A stretch of 47,243 nt of DNA from Embleya sp040605455. GTDB lineage: Bacteria; Actinomycetota; Actinomycetes; Streptomycetales; Streptomycetaceae. Positions 1-7,996 of the stretch are shown here, piece by piece (the stretch's first letter is position 1; each line of letters starts with the position of its first letter). The translations under genes and the position numbers were made by a program. The stretch is from NCBI RefSeq assembly GCF_040605455.1, contig NZ_JBEXCV010000061.1, positions 1-47,243 of the forward strand, given 5' to 3'. The notes beneath the pieces are model-generated. The model was not told the DNA's origin, did not search any database, and saw only the letters and a list, made by a program, of their open reading frames with translations.

Positions 1-408
1 CGCCTCGGGGGAGACCCGGGGCGGCGGCGCGGCCGGCTGCGGGCGGGACGGATCCGGCGCGGCGGGAATCGGCGTCGCGTCCGCGCGAAAGCCCATCTGA
101 CGCGCCACCGTGGCGTAGCGCGAACCGCGCATCGACATCGCGCCGGCGCCGTCGTCGGCCCCGGCGGTGCGCAGGTCGCCGAGCCGGTACAACTCGTGGC
201 CGACCACCGCCTCGGGGCTGCCGAGCCGATCGAGGACGACCTGCACGGTGCCGGGGGTGTGCGCGTTCAGCCGCTCGCGCTCGCTGTTGATCTGGCTGCG
301 CAACCGCTCCACCAGCCGGGCCCGGTCGGCGGGACGCAGTCTGCGCTGGGCGGCGTCGCCGACCTCGCCCAGGTACTGCAGAACCAGGTGATCGCTCTCG
401 AAGTTCAC
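1..408 (-). CDS. HAAS-like N-terminal domain protein, partial (C-terminus beyond the window)
   Basis: A frame reads leftward from a GTG at 406-408 and stays open to the window edge (136 residues visible). The start is preceded by a G-rich stretch that could serve as a ribosome binding site. The first 75 residues are charged and helical (MNFESDHLVLQYLGEV, then arginine/glutamate-rich helices). They resemble the HAAS-type helical signalling domains found next to permeases or regulators in actinomycetes. From about residue 110 the chain becomes proline/alanine-rich and probably disordered. The gene is divergent from the helicase-associated protein at 636. The domain name is a resemblance call only; coding status is supported by strong GC bias at third positions. 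Confidence 0.6.
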   Translation of the reverse strand, partial: MNFESDHLVLQYLGEVGDAAQRRLRPADRARLVERLRSQINSERERLNAHTPGTVQVVLDRLGSPEAVVGHELYRLGDLRTAGADDGAGAMSMRGSRYATVARQMGFRADATPIPAAPDPSRPQPAAPPPRVSPEA

Positions 409-555
409 GCCCCCACCCCACCCCCGCCGAAGGATCGTCGCATCGGCACGACGTCTGCATCGGTAAAGCGACAACTCAGCGTAGGGGCGCGGGCGAAGCG
501 GAGCGAGGGGTTGACCGAAATGATGATCGCGGGGACGGCCCGAGCCGGTGTCGAC

Positions 556-570
556 GGCCGATATTCGGCC
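556..570. other. perfect inverted repeat in the divergent promoter region
   Basis: GGCCGA-TAT-TCGGCC, a 6-bp perfect stem with a 3-nt loop, lies between the divergent genes starting at 408 and 636. It could be an operator; no regulator is implied by the sequence alone. Confidence 0.3.
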
Positions 571-622
571 CTCGAAGGGCATCGGGATCGCGGGAGCGGT
601 GATCGTCGGCGGCCGGACCGTC

Positions 623-628
623 TAACGT
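623..628 (+). promoter_or_regulatory. -10 element TAACGT, 7 nt before the ATG at 636
   Basis: TAACGT fits the actinobacterial -10 pattern TANNNT. Its distance to the ATG at 636 would place transcription start at or beside the start codon (leaderless). No Shine-Dalgarno sequence is visible. Confidence 0.55.
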
Positions 629-635
629 TGATGGG

Positions 636-3053
636 ATGACCACAGCTGCGTCGCCCACCCGTGCCGAGGCGGATCGGCCCGCCGGGTCCGGCCCCCGGAC
701 GCTCGCCGAGGATCTGCGCGGGCGCACCGACGCGGCCCTCGCCGCGTTGCTGCGGGCCCGGCCGGATCTGACCACGCCGGTCCCGGTGGACCTGACCCAG
801 CTCGCCACCCGGGCCACCACGCGGGCCTCGATCGCGCGCGCCCTGGAACGGCTGGACCGCTTCACCCTCCAGGTGGTGGACGCCGCAGTGGTGCTGCCCG
901 ACGGATTCGCCGCGGCCCGCCTGCACGCACTGGTCGGTGCGGTCCCCGAGGCGTTCGCACGGGCGGTGGCCAACCTGCGCGAGCAGGCTCTGCTGTGGGG
1001 CCCCGACGACGCGCTGCGGGTGGTGCGCACGGTGCGCGACCTGATCGGCGCGAGTCCGGCCGGGCTGGGCCCGACGCCGACCGGCGCGCTGGCCGCCACC
1101 GCGCCGTCCCGGCTCCAGGAGGTGCTCGTCGATCTCGGCCTGGGCTCCACCCACGACGCGGTCTCCGCGATCGCGGCGATCACCGAACTGTTCACCGACC
1201 CGGCCCGGCTGGACGCACTGCTCGCACAGGCGCCCGAGGCGGCGCGCGAGGTGCTGGACAAGCTGGTCTGGGGCCCGCCCACGGGCAGCGTGCGCGGCGC
1301 GGACCGGCCGGTGCGCGCCGACGCGGCGCGGACCCCGGTGGAGTGGCTGCTGGCCCGGGCGCTGCTGGTGCCGGCCGGACCGGACGCGGTGGTGCTGCCG
1401 CGTGAGGTCGCGCTGCACCTGCGCGGCGGCCGAGTGCACCGGACGCTGGAGCCCGCACCTCCCGAGTTGCCCACGCGCGGATACGATCCACAGGCTGTGG
1501 ACCGCCTGGCGGCCGGCTCCGCGTTCACCGCCGTCCGCCGGGTCGAGGACCTGCTGGAGGCGTGGAGCTCCGGCGGCCCGGCCGTGCTGCGGGCCGGCGG
1601 TCTGGGCATGCGCGAGTTCAAGCGCGCCGCGGTGCAGTTGGACGCGCCCGAGGCCGAGGTCGCGCTGTGGCTGGAACTGGCCTACGCGATGGGCCTGGTC
1701 GCGGGCGACGGCGAACCGGACGAGCAGTGGCTGCCCACTCCCGCCTACGACACCTGGCGGCGCACCCCGGTGGGCACCCGCTGGGCCGCGCTCGCCGGCA
1801 CCTGGCTGGAGACCACCCGGGTGCCCGCACTGGTCGGCTCGCGCGACGACAAGGACCGGCCGATCGGCGCGCTGGGCATGCAGGTGGACCGCACCGCCGC
1901 GCCCGAGGTGCGCCGCCGGATCCTGGCCACGCTTGCCGCGCTGCCGCCGGGCTCGGCCACCGACGCCGACTCGCTGCTCGCGCACCTGACCTGGCATCAG
2001 CCGATCCGGGCCGCGCGGCTGCCCGAGGGGTTGTTCCGGGCGATGCTGGTCGAGGCCGAACTCCTCGGCATCACCGGGCGGGGCGCGCTCGCCGAGTACG
2101 CCCGCACGCTGGCCGAGGGCCGGGTCTACGAGGCGGGTGACGCGCTGACCCCGCTGCTCCCGGAGCCGGTGGACCACGTGTTCCTCCAGGCCGACCTCAC
2201 CGCGGTGGCTCCGGGCCCGCTGGTCATGGACCTCGCGCACGAACTGCACCTGGCCGCCGACGTGGAGTCCACCGGCGGCGCCACGGTGTACCGCTTCACC
2301 GAGGCGTCGGTGCGTCGCGCGCTGGACGCCGGTCGCACCGCGGCCGACCTGCACCACCTGCTCGCCACCCACTCGCGCACGCCGGTGCCGCAACCGCTCG
2401 GCTACCTCGTGGACGACGTCGCCCGCCGACACGGCCGGATCCGGGTCGGGACCGCGGCGGCCTTCCTGCGCTGCGACGACGACGCGCTGCTGGGCGAACT
2501 ACTCGCCGACCGCCGCGCCGCCGGACTGCGGCTGCGCCGACTGGCCCCGACGGTGCTGGCCGCCGAATCCGCGCCGGACTCGGTGCTGGAGAAGCTGCGC
2601 GCGATGGGCTTCGCGCCGGTCGCCGAGTCCGCCACCGGCGATCTGGTGCTGACCCGCCCGGACACCAGACGCACCCCGCCGCGCTCGGCGCCGCCTCGGG
2701 TCGCGGGCGAGCCGCCGGCACCGAGCGAGGCCCTGCTCGGCGCGGCCGTCACCGCGATCCGGGCGGGCGACGCGGCCGCCACCGGCCGGGTCGACGACGG
2801 TGCGGAGCGCGACGGCGAACCGGTCGAACTGCCGCGCACCTCGGCCGCCGAGACGCTGCTCGCGCTCCAAGCGGCGCACGCCGAGCGGCGGGCGGTGTGG
2901 ATCGGGCACGTCACCCGCGAGGGTCGGGCCACCCAGCACATCGTGGTCCCGCTGCGCCTGGAGGGCGGCTACGTCACCGCCCACGAGCAGGGCACCGGCG
3001 AGATCCACACCTACCCGCTACACCGGATCACCGGCGTCGCCGACGCGGGCTGA
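636..3053 (+). CDS. helicase-associated domain protein with C-terminal WYL-like segment
   Basis: The product is 805 residues. It lacks Walker A and DExH motifs, so it is not itself a helicase. It matches the actinobacterial family annotated as helicase-associated or XPB/Ssl2-like N-terminal domain protein: repeated winged-helix-like segments through residues 20-560 and a region near 510-650 resembling the helicase C-terminal-like domain. The last 60 residues (ERRAVWIGHVTREGRATQH, then a YPLHRITGV ending) have the beta-barrel look of a WYL-type ligand-sensing domain. The true XPB helicase lies 2 kb downstream, and in actinomycetes such proteins often sit near it, which suggests a shared role in DNA repair or transcription-coupled processes. 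The start is the only ATG in frame after the -10 element; the ATG at 631 terminates at once. Confidence 0.8.
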   Translation: MTTAASPTRAEADRPAGSGPRTLAEDLRGRTDAALAALLRARPDLTTPVPVDLTQLATRATTRASIARALERLDRFTLQVVDAAVVLPDGFAAARLHALVGAVPEAFARAVANLREQALLWGPDDALRVVRTVRDLIGASPAGLGPTPTGALAATAPSRLQEVLVDLGLGSTHDAVSAIAAITELFTDPARLDALLAQAPEAAREVLDKLVWGPPTGSVRGADRPVRADAARTPVEWLLARALLVPAGPDAVVLPREVALHLRGGRVHRTLEPAPPELPTRGYDPQAVDRLAAGSAFTAVRRVEDLLEAWSSGGPAVLRAGGLGMREFKRAAVQLDAPEAEVALWLELAYAMGLVAGDGEPDEQWLPTPAYDTWRRTPVGTRWAALAGTWLETTRVPALVGSRDDKDRPIGALGMQVDRTAAPEVRRRILATLAALPPGSATDADSLLAHLTWHQPIRAARLPEGLFRAMLVEAELLGITGRGALAEYARTLAEGRVYEAGDALTPLLPEPVDHVFLQADLTAVAPGPLVMDLAHELHLAADVESTGGATVYRFTEASVRRALDAGRTAADLHHLLATHSRTPVPQPLGYLVDDVARRHGRIRVGTAAAFLRCDDDALLGELLADRRAAGLRLRRLAPTVLAAESAPDSVLEKLRAMGFAPVAESATGDLVLTRPDTRRTPPRSAPPRVAGEPPAPSEALLGAAVTAIRAGDAAATGRVDDGAERDGEPVELPRTSAAETLLALQAAHAERRAVWIGHVTREGRATQHIVVPLRLEGGYVTAHEQGTGEIHTYPLHRITGVADAG

Positions 3054-3140
3054 GACCACCCCGAAGCCCGCGACTGCGCCCACCCGCTCGCCGCGCCCGC
3101 GACCCTTACCAACCAACCCCCCGCGCGCGTCAGCGCCCCC

Positions 3141-3995
3141 TCACATCTCGCGGCGGCCGATCCGCCACACCGCGAGCCACACGCACAGTGCGGACAGGAC
3201 CAGGGACAGCGCGAGGTTGTCGCCGTATTCGCCGGGGGTGTGCCCGCGCAGCAGGTCGACCTGGGAGTTGAACAGCTGGGACGGCAACCAGCCCTGCATC
3301 GGGCGCCACAGCGCCGCGAGCGGCATCACCACGAAGCTGACCAGGGCCGAGCCGAAGATCGCCACGGGCCGGCGCAGGAACGCGGCCATCGCGGCCACCA
3401 CGCTCAGTTCGAGCACCACACCCACGATCCCGTAGAACGACCCGTAGAAGACGGCTCTCGCCGGCAGCGGGCCGAACATCCAGTGCACCTGAGCCCACGC
3501 GATCAGGCTGCCCAGCAGATAGGCCAGCGAGACCGCCGCCGTGGTCACCGTGTACCGGGGCAGCACCAGATCGCGCGGGCGGCGCATCCGGGTGCGATGG
3601 AACGCGGCCAGGCCGGGGCGATGGTCGACCGCCAGTGCGCTCGCCATCAGCGCGAGCCCGACCAGGATGCCGACCTGGCCGACGGTGTACGTGTACACCG
3701 CCATCCCGCTGTCCGCCCGCATCCCGCCCGCCGGTGCCACCGCGTCGATGTGCAGCGCCTCGACGATCCGGTCCCGGTGCTTGGCGAACACCGGTCCGAT
3801 CAGGCCCACGCCCGGATAGGCCATCAGGAGCAGCAGCCACCGCCGGGTACGCACCAGCCGCAGCCACTCCAGGCGCCACAGTCCCAGTCGGCGCGGCCCC
3901 CGCGGCCCCCGCGGCACCCGCTCGACGCCGGCCACCACCGCGGGCGCGGTCGGCTGGGTCGACGCGGGCGCCTGCACGGCGCCGGACCGGGTCAT
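3141..3995 (-). CDS. ABC transporter permease (ABC-2-like membrane protein)
   Basis: The product is 284 residues. After a 40-residue proline-rich cytoplasmic head and the LWRLEWLRLVRTRRW entry motif typical of ABC-2 exporters, about six hydrophobic segments follow (for example near residues 52-70, 105-125, 150-170, 180-205, 210-235 and 255-275). The ATG overlaps the stop codon of the ATPase gene by 4 nt (ATGA), so the two are translationally coupled and form a two-component exporter. The substrate is unknown. No hairpin is visible in the 87 bp between this gene and the convergent gene ending at 3053. Confidence 0.85.
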   Translation of the reverse strand: MTRSGAVQAPASTQPTAPAVVAGVERVPRGPRGPRRLGLWRLEWLRLVRTRRWLLLLMAYPGVGLIGPVFAKHRDRIVEALHIDAVAPAGGMRADSGMAVYTYTVGQVGILVGLALMASALAVDHRPGLAAFHRTRMRRPRDLVLPRYTVTTAAVSLAYLLGSLIAWAQVHWMFGPLPARAVFYGSFYGIVGVVLELSVVAAMAAFLRRPVAIFGSALVSFVVMPLAALWRPMQGWLPSQLFNSQVDLLRGHTPGEYGDNLALSLVLSALCVWLAVWRIGRREM

Positions 3996-4978
3996 CGCGG
4001 ACCACCGGTGATGGACAGGAACGCCGCCTCCAGGTCCGACTCCTCCGGCGCGACCGAGACCACCCGGGCCGAGCTACGGCTGAGCACCTCGGCGAGGTGC
4101 CGCTCACCGGCCTCCAGCGACCGGGCCTCGACCCGGAACAGCCCGGGCCGCAGCGACGACACGCGCGCGACCCAGTTCTCCGCCGCGAACGCGCGCAACA
4201 GATCGGTACCGCCACCGCGCACTCGGACCAGCCAGCTCGGCCGCATGTGCGTGTCCACCAGCTCGGCGGTCGACCCCTGGTAGAGCAGCCGGCCCGCGCG
4301 CATCACGCCCACCTGATCGCAGACCCGCTGTACGTCGGCCAGGATGTGGCTGGAGAAGACCACCGTGGTGTGTTCGCGCAGGCTCGCCACCAGGTCGAGC
4401 ACGTCGGCCCGACCGCGCGGGTCGAGCGCGGAGGTGGGCTCGTCCAGGATGAGCAGTTCGGGGTCGGCCACCAAGGCGGCGGCCAGGCCCAGACGCAGCG
4501 TCATGCCGCGGGAGAGCGAGCCGGCCTTGCGATCGGCGCAGCCGGACAGGCCGGTACGATGCAGCGCGACCTTGATCTTCTCCCGGGGCAGCCGTCGATC
4601 GACGAGGTTTCCGGCCAGTTCGACCACCTCGGACGTGGTCAGCCACGGTTCGAATTCGGGCACGTCCGTGGATACCGCCACGCGCCGCCGGTCGACGCCG
4701 AAGAGCACCTCGCCGACATCCGCTCGCCGCGTGCCGCCCATGATCGACAACAGCGTGGTCTTGCCCGCGCCATTGGGCCCCACCAGGCCGTATACGCAGC
4801 CGCGCGGCACCGTCAGGTCGATGCCGAAGATTCCCGTGCCACCGCCGTAGTCCCGGGTCAGGGCACGCGTGGACACGGCGGGACCAGTCGGTTCGCCGGC
4901 ATGCTCGGGGGTTTCGGCGGCGGTGCGATCGGGACGGGGGACCCGATCGTCGAAGGCCGACGACGTTTGTTGCGCCAT
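3992..4978 (-). CDS. ABC transporter ATP-binding protein
   Basis: The product is 328 residues. It has Walker A GPNGAGKT at 67-74, a signature loop LSRGM at 155-159 (consensus LSGGQ), Walker B LLILDE at 175-180 and a switch histidine in FSSHIL. The ATPase domain is followed by a roughly 75-residue C-terminal extension, as in DrrA-type drug or lipid exporters. Two departures from consensus are visible: the signature has R and M where G and Q are usual, and no glutamine is evident where the Q-loop is expected (VSTDVPEFEPWLT). The ATG at 4976-4978 was chosen because the residues upstream lose coding character. The gene is divergent from the XPB gene and coupled to the permease. Confidence 0.88.
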   Translation of the reverse strand: MAQQTSSAFDDRVPRPDRTAAETPEHAGEPTGPAVSTRALTRDYGGGTGIFGIDLTVPRGCVYGLVGPNGAGKTTLLSIMGGTRRADVGEVLFGVDRRRVAVSTDVPEFEPWLTTSEVVELAGNLVDRRLPREKIKVALHRTGLSGCADRKAGSLSRGMTLRLGLAAALVADPELLILDEPTSALDPRGRADVLDLVASLREHTTVVFSSHILADVQRVCDQVGVMRAGRLLYQGSTAELVDTHMRPSWLVRVRGGGTDLLRAFAAENWVARVSSLRPGLFRVEARSLEAGERHLAEVLSRSSARVVSVAPEESDLEAAFLSITGGPR

Positions 4979-5170
4979 CAAGTATCCAGGGTAGGTAGAC
5001 GGGCCGGTTTGTGTGTTCCTCCGTAAGGATGGGTCTGGCGCTCCTCCCTGGGCAGTAGTGCCCCTGAGGCCTGCTCCTGCCGATGACAAATGGTTTTCGG
5101 AACACGGCCGCCGCACGGATGGTTGAGACTTGTTGGTCCCGTCCCCTCCACCATGCGGAAAGGTTGGCCC

Positions 5171-6817
5171 GTGCCCGATGGCCCGCTGATCGTCCAGTCC
5201 GACAAAACCCTGCTCCTCGAGGTGGGGCACGAGGCTTCCGCCGACTGCCGTCGGGCGATCGCTCCGTTCGCCGAACTCGAGCGCGCCCCGGAGCATGTGC
5301 ACACCTACCGGCTGACCCCGCTGGGCCTGTGGAACGCGCGCGCCGCGGGCCACGACGCCGAGCAGGTCGTGGACGTGCTGCTGCGCTACTCGCGGTACCC
5401 GGTGCCCAACGCGTTGCTCGTGGACGTCGCCGAGACGATGGGCCGCTACGGCCGGCTCCAGCTCTCCAAGCACCCCACGCACGGCCTGGTGCTGGGCAGC
5501 ACCGACCGTGCGGTGTTGGAGGAGGTGCTGCGCAGCAAGAAAATGATTCCGCTGGTGGGTGCCCGGGTGGACCCGGACACCGTGGTGGTGCACCCCTCCG
5601 AGCGCGGCCAGATCAAGCAGGTGCTGCTCAAGCTCGGCTGGCCCGCGGAGGACTTCGCGGGCTACGTGGACGGCGAGGCGCATGCGATCGAACTGGCCGA
5701 GGACGGCTGGCGGCTGCGCCCGTACCAGCAGGAGGCGGTCGAGGGCTTCTGGCACGGCGGCTCGGGCGTGGTCGTGCTGCCGTGTGGCGCGGGCAAGACG
5801 CTGGTCGGCGCGGCGGCGATGGCGACCGCGAAGGCGACCACGCTGATCCTGGTCACCAACACGGTCTCGGCCCGGCAGTGGAAGTCCGAGCTGGTCAAGC
5901 GCACCTCGCTGACCGAGGACGAGATCGGCGAGTACAGCGGTACCCGCAAGGAGATCCGGCCGGTCACCATCGCCACCTACCAGGTGGTGACCACGCGCCG
6001 AAAGGGCGTCTACCCGCACCTGGAGCTGTTCGACTCCCGGGACTGGGGCCTGATCGTGTACGACGAGGTCCATCTGCTGCCCGCCCCCATCTTCCGGTTC
6101 ACCGCCGACCTGCAGGCCAGGCGCCGGCTCGGCCTGACCGCGACGCTTGTGCGCGAGGACGGCCGCGAAGGCGACGTGTTCTCGTTGATCGGTCCCAAGC
6201 GCTACGACGCGCCGTGGAAGGAGATCGAGAACCAGGGATACATCGCGCCGGCCGACTGCGTCGAGGTTCGGGTGACACTGACCGACACCGAGCGGCTGGC
6301 CTACGCGACCGCCGAACCCGAGGAGCGGTACCGCTTCTGCGCGACCACCGCGACCAAGACCCGAGTGGTCAAGGAACTGGTCGAGCAGCACCGCGGCGAA
6401 CAGACCCTGGTCATCGGGCAGTACATCGACCAACTCGACGAGTTGGGCGAGGTGTTGAACGCGCCGGTGATCAAGGGCGAGACCACCAACAAGGAACGCG
6501 AGCGGCTGTTCGACGCGTTCCGCACCGGCGCGGTACAGGCGCTCGTGGTGAGCAAGGTGGCGAACTTCTCGATCGACCTGCCGGACGCGACGGTGGCCAT
6601 CCAGGTGTCCGGCTCGTTCGGCTCGCGACAGGAGGAGGCCCAGCGGCTCGGTCGGGTGCTTCGGCCCAAGGCCGACGGCCGGGGCGCACGCTTCTACTCG
6701 GTCGTCGCGCGCGACACCATCGACCAGGACTTCGCCGCGCATCGGCAACGGTTCCTCGCCGAACAGGGCTACGCGTACCGGATCGTCGACTCCGACGACC
6801 TGGACAAGCAGAAGTAG
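5171..6817 (+). CDS. DNA repair helicase XPB (SF2 DExH helicase)
   Basis: The product is 548 residues, the usual length of bacterial XPB, a 3'-5' ATP-dependent DNA helicase. Walker A CGAGKT is at 205-210, the DEVH box at 298-301, TAT at 323-325 and motif VI QRLGRVLRP at 491-499. The N-terminal 180 residues form the damage-recognition-like region (PLIVQSDKTLLLEV onward). GTG 5171 is preferred over the in-frame ATG at 5090: GGAAAGG sits 7 nt upstream, and streptomycete homologues as I recall them begin at this PLIVQSDKTLL block. Downstream it converges on the VanZ gene with only 20 bp between stop codons. Confidence 0.93.
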   Translation: MPDGPLIVQSDKTLLLEVGHEASADCRRAIAPFAELERAPEHVHTYRLTPLGLWNARAAGHDAEQVVDVLLRYSRYPVPNALLVDVAETMGRYGRLQLSKHPTHGLVLGSTDRAVLEEVLRSKKMIPLVGARVDPDTVVVHPSERGQIKQVLLKLGWPAEDFAGYVDGEAHAIELAEDGWRLRPYQQEAVEGFWHGGSGVVVLPCGAGKTLVGAAAMATAKATTLILVTNTVSARQWKSELVKRTSLTEDEIGEYSGTRKEIRPVTIATYQVVTTRRKGVYPHLELFDSRDWGLIVYDEVHLLPAPIFRFTADLQARRRLGLTATLVREDGREGDVFSLIGPKRYDAPWKEIENQGYIAPADCVEVRVTLTDTERLAYATAEPEERYRFCATTATKTRVVKELVEQHRGEQTLVIGQYIDQLDELGEVLNAPVIKGETTNKERERLFDAFRTGAVQALVVSKVANFSIDLPDATVAIQVSGSFGSRQEEAQRLGRVLRPKADGRGARFYSVVARDTIDQDFAAHRQRFLAEQGYAYRIVDSDDLDKQK

Positions 6818-6837
6818 CCGGGAGTCGGGGCGTCCGG

Positions 6838-7485
6838 TCACTCCGTCGGGCGCTCCTCGAGTGCCTTCGCGGTTTGCTCCCGCCGCCACCAGGGAGTGCG
6901 GCGGGGGTGGACCCGGGCGGCCAGGTGCCGGCCGAGGAAGACGTACGCGAGGAACGCGCCGGTCGCGTTCAGGATCACGTCGTCGATGTCGAACGCGCGG
7001 CCGACGATGAACCAGCCCTGTACCGCTTCGACCACGAGCATCAGCACACCGACGGCGAGCAGGATCCGGAGCGGGCCGCGCAGCCGGGCGGAGACCACCG
7101 GGAGCAACACGCCCAGCGGTGTGCACAGCACCAGGTTGCCGCCGATCTGCCGGATCGCGTCCCGGACTTCGGGGCGGTCCAGGTAGGACCGGATCGAACT
7201 GCCCGGGTCGGTGTTCCCGGTGACCAGGTCCTGTGACTCGGGCTGTGGGGTGAACGTCACCCGGGCCAGTACCAGTGCGAATGCGACCAGGGCCAGTACG
7301 CCGAGCCCGATCGCGACGGCGCGCAACGCGCGGGCGCCGCGCGAACGGGTGGGCCCGGGCTGCGCTGCGGGGTCGGCGGCGGTCGTGCGCCGCGCGTCCC
7401 CGGTGCCGAGCGGGTCCAAAGTGTCCACCCCCGACTGTCGGTTCGGCTGCCTGAGCGGGCGTCTGCCCGCGCGCAGTCGGACCAT
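6838..7485 (-). CDS. VanZ-family membrane protein
   Basis: The product is 215 residues. A 50-residue soluble head precedes a first membrane helix (near 53-73). It is followed by the VanZ core: GGNLVLCTPLGVLLP, a helix with conserved VEAVQ, then GRAFDIDDVILNATGAFLAY and a final helix. VanZ proteins confer low-level teicoplanin resistance in enterococci; most actinobacterial members have no known role. Its ATG follows the stop of the upstream 69-codon ORF by 6 nt and has no clear ribosome binding site, so it is probably translated by coupling. Confidence 0.85.
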   Translation of the reverse strand: MVRLRAGRRPLRQPNRQSGVDTLDPLGTGDARRTTAADPAAQPGPTRSRGARALRAVAIGLGVLALVAFALVLARVTFTPQPESQDLVTGNTDPGSSIRSYLDRPEVRDAIRQIGGNLVLCTPLGVLLPVVSARLRGPLRILLAVGVLMLVVEAVQGWFIVGRAFDIDDVILNATGAFLAYVFLGRHLAARVHPRRTPWWRREQTAKALEERPTE

Positions 7486-7491
7486 GCCGGG

Positions 7492-7701
7492 TCACGGCAC
7501 GGCGTGCCGACCGAGCAGTGTGACCCGAACGGCCGTACTGGTGAACACCCATGTGCCGCGCGCGACCGTCGCGGTGATGTGGGCGGGCCGGCGCAGCCGG
7601 GCGCGGACCAGGTCGGCGAAGGGGATCTCGGTAGGGGAAGAGCCGCGCAGCGCCGGCATCCGCAACGATCGGGGGGCGGGGAGATGCGTCATCGTGCTCA
7701 T
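7492..7701 (-). CDS. small hypothetical protein (69 aa)
   Basis: This short ORF has mostly G/C third positions. It starts at an ATG exactly 7 nt after TAGCGT, so it looks transcribed and leaderless. The product is basic, without a clear membrane helix; the second half (FADLVRARLRRPAHITATVARG) is amphipathic. The stop lies 6 nt before the VanZ ATG, suggesting a bicistronic unit. I do not recognise the family. A second ATG at codon 4 is an alternative start with a GAGGG 10 nt upstream. Confidence 0.5.
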   Translation of the reverse strand: MSTMTHLPAPRSLRMPALRGSSPTEIPFADLVRARLRRPAHITATVARGTWVFTSTAVRVTLLGRHAVP

Positions 7702-7708
7702 GCCCTCG

Positions 7709-7714
7709 ACGCTA
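7709..7714 (-). promoter_or_regulatory. -10 element TAGCGT, 7 nt before the start at 7701
   Basis: TANNNT match on the minus strand; it would drive a leaderless transcript of the 69-codon ORF and VanZ. The 295-bp gap 7702-7996 otherwise holds only the opposite promoter and a hairpin at 7945-7962. Confidence 0.5.
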
Positions 7715-7944
7715 TGTGGACCGACATAACGGGCGCGTCAGCACCAGGGCGCCCGCCGCGGTACCTCTTGCGGATGACCAACCCCCAAGGGGCGACCGCG
7801 CGGACGACCCGGCGGGTCGGGGGAGCGGGCCGCTCCGGATCGAGACCGTGCGCGGGTTGCGCGCCCCTCGGTGACGAAATGTGCATCGAATGCGCCCTTG
7901 ACGCAAATAGACCGAAACAATCAACGAATACGCAGTTCACGGCA

Positions 7945-7962
7945 ATGCCCGCATTCGGGCAT
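7945..7962. other. perfect hairpin upstream of the HAD-LarE gene
   Basis: ATGCCCG-CATT-CGGGCAT is a 7-bp perfect inverted repeat ending 34 bp before the start codon. If the gene is leaderless, the repeat sits in the -35 region at DNA level and so would be an operator candidate rather than an RNA structure. Confidence 0.35.
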
Positions 7963-7984
7963 CGGGTCGCAACGCATCGCGTCG

Positions 7985-7990
7985 TAGGCT
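7985..7990 (+). promoter_or_regulatory. -10 element TAGGCT, 6 nt before the GTG at 7997
   Basis: TANNNT match immediately upstream of the HAD-LarE start; no Shine-Dalgarno sequence is present. Confidence 0.5.
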
Positions 7991-7996
7991 GAACGG

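Noticed and set aside
405..2432. Long open frame on the minus strand opposite the helicase-associated gene, and similar long frames opposite most genes
   Set aside because: They mirror real genes in GC-rich DNA, have arginine/glycine/proline-heavy composition and lack third-position bias and recognisable domains.
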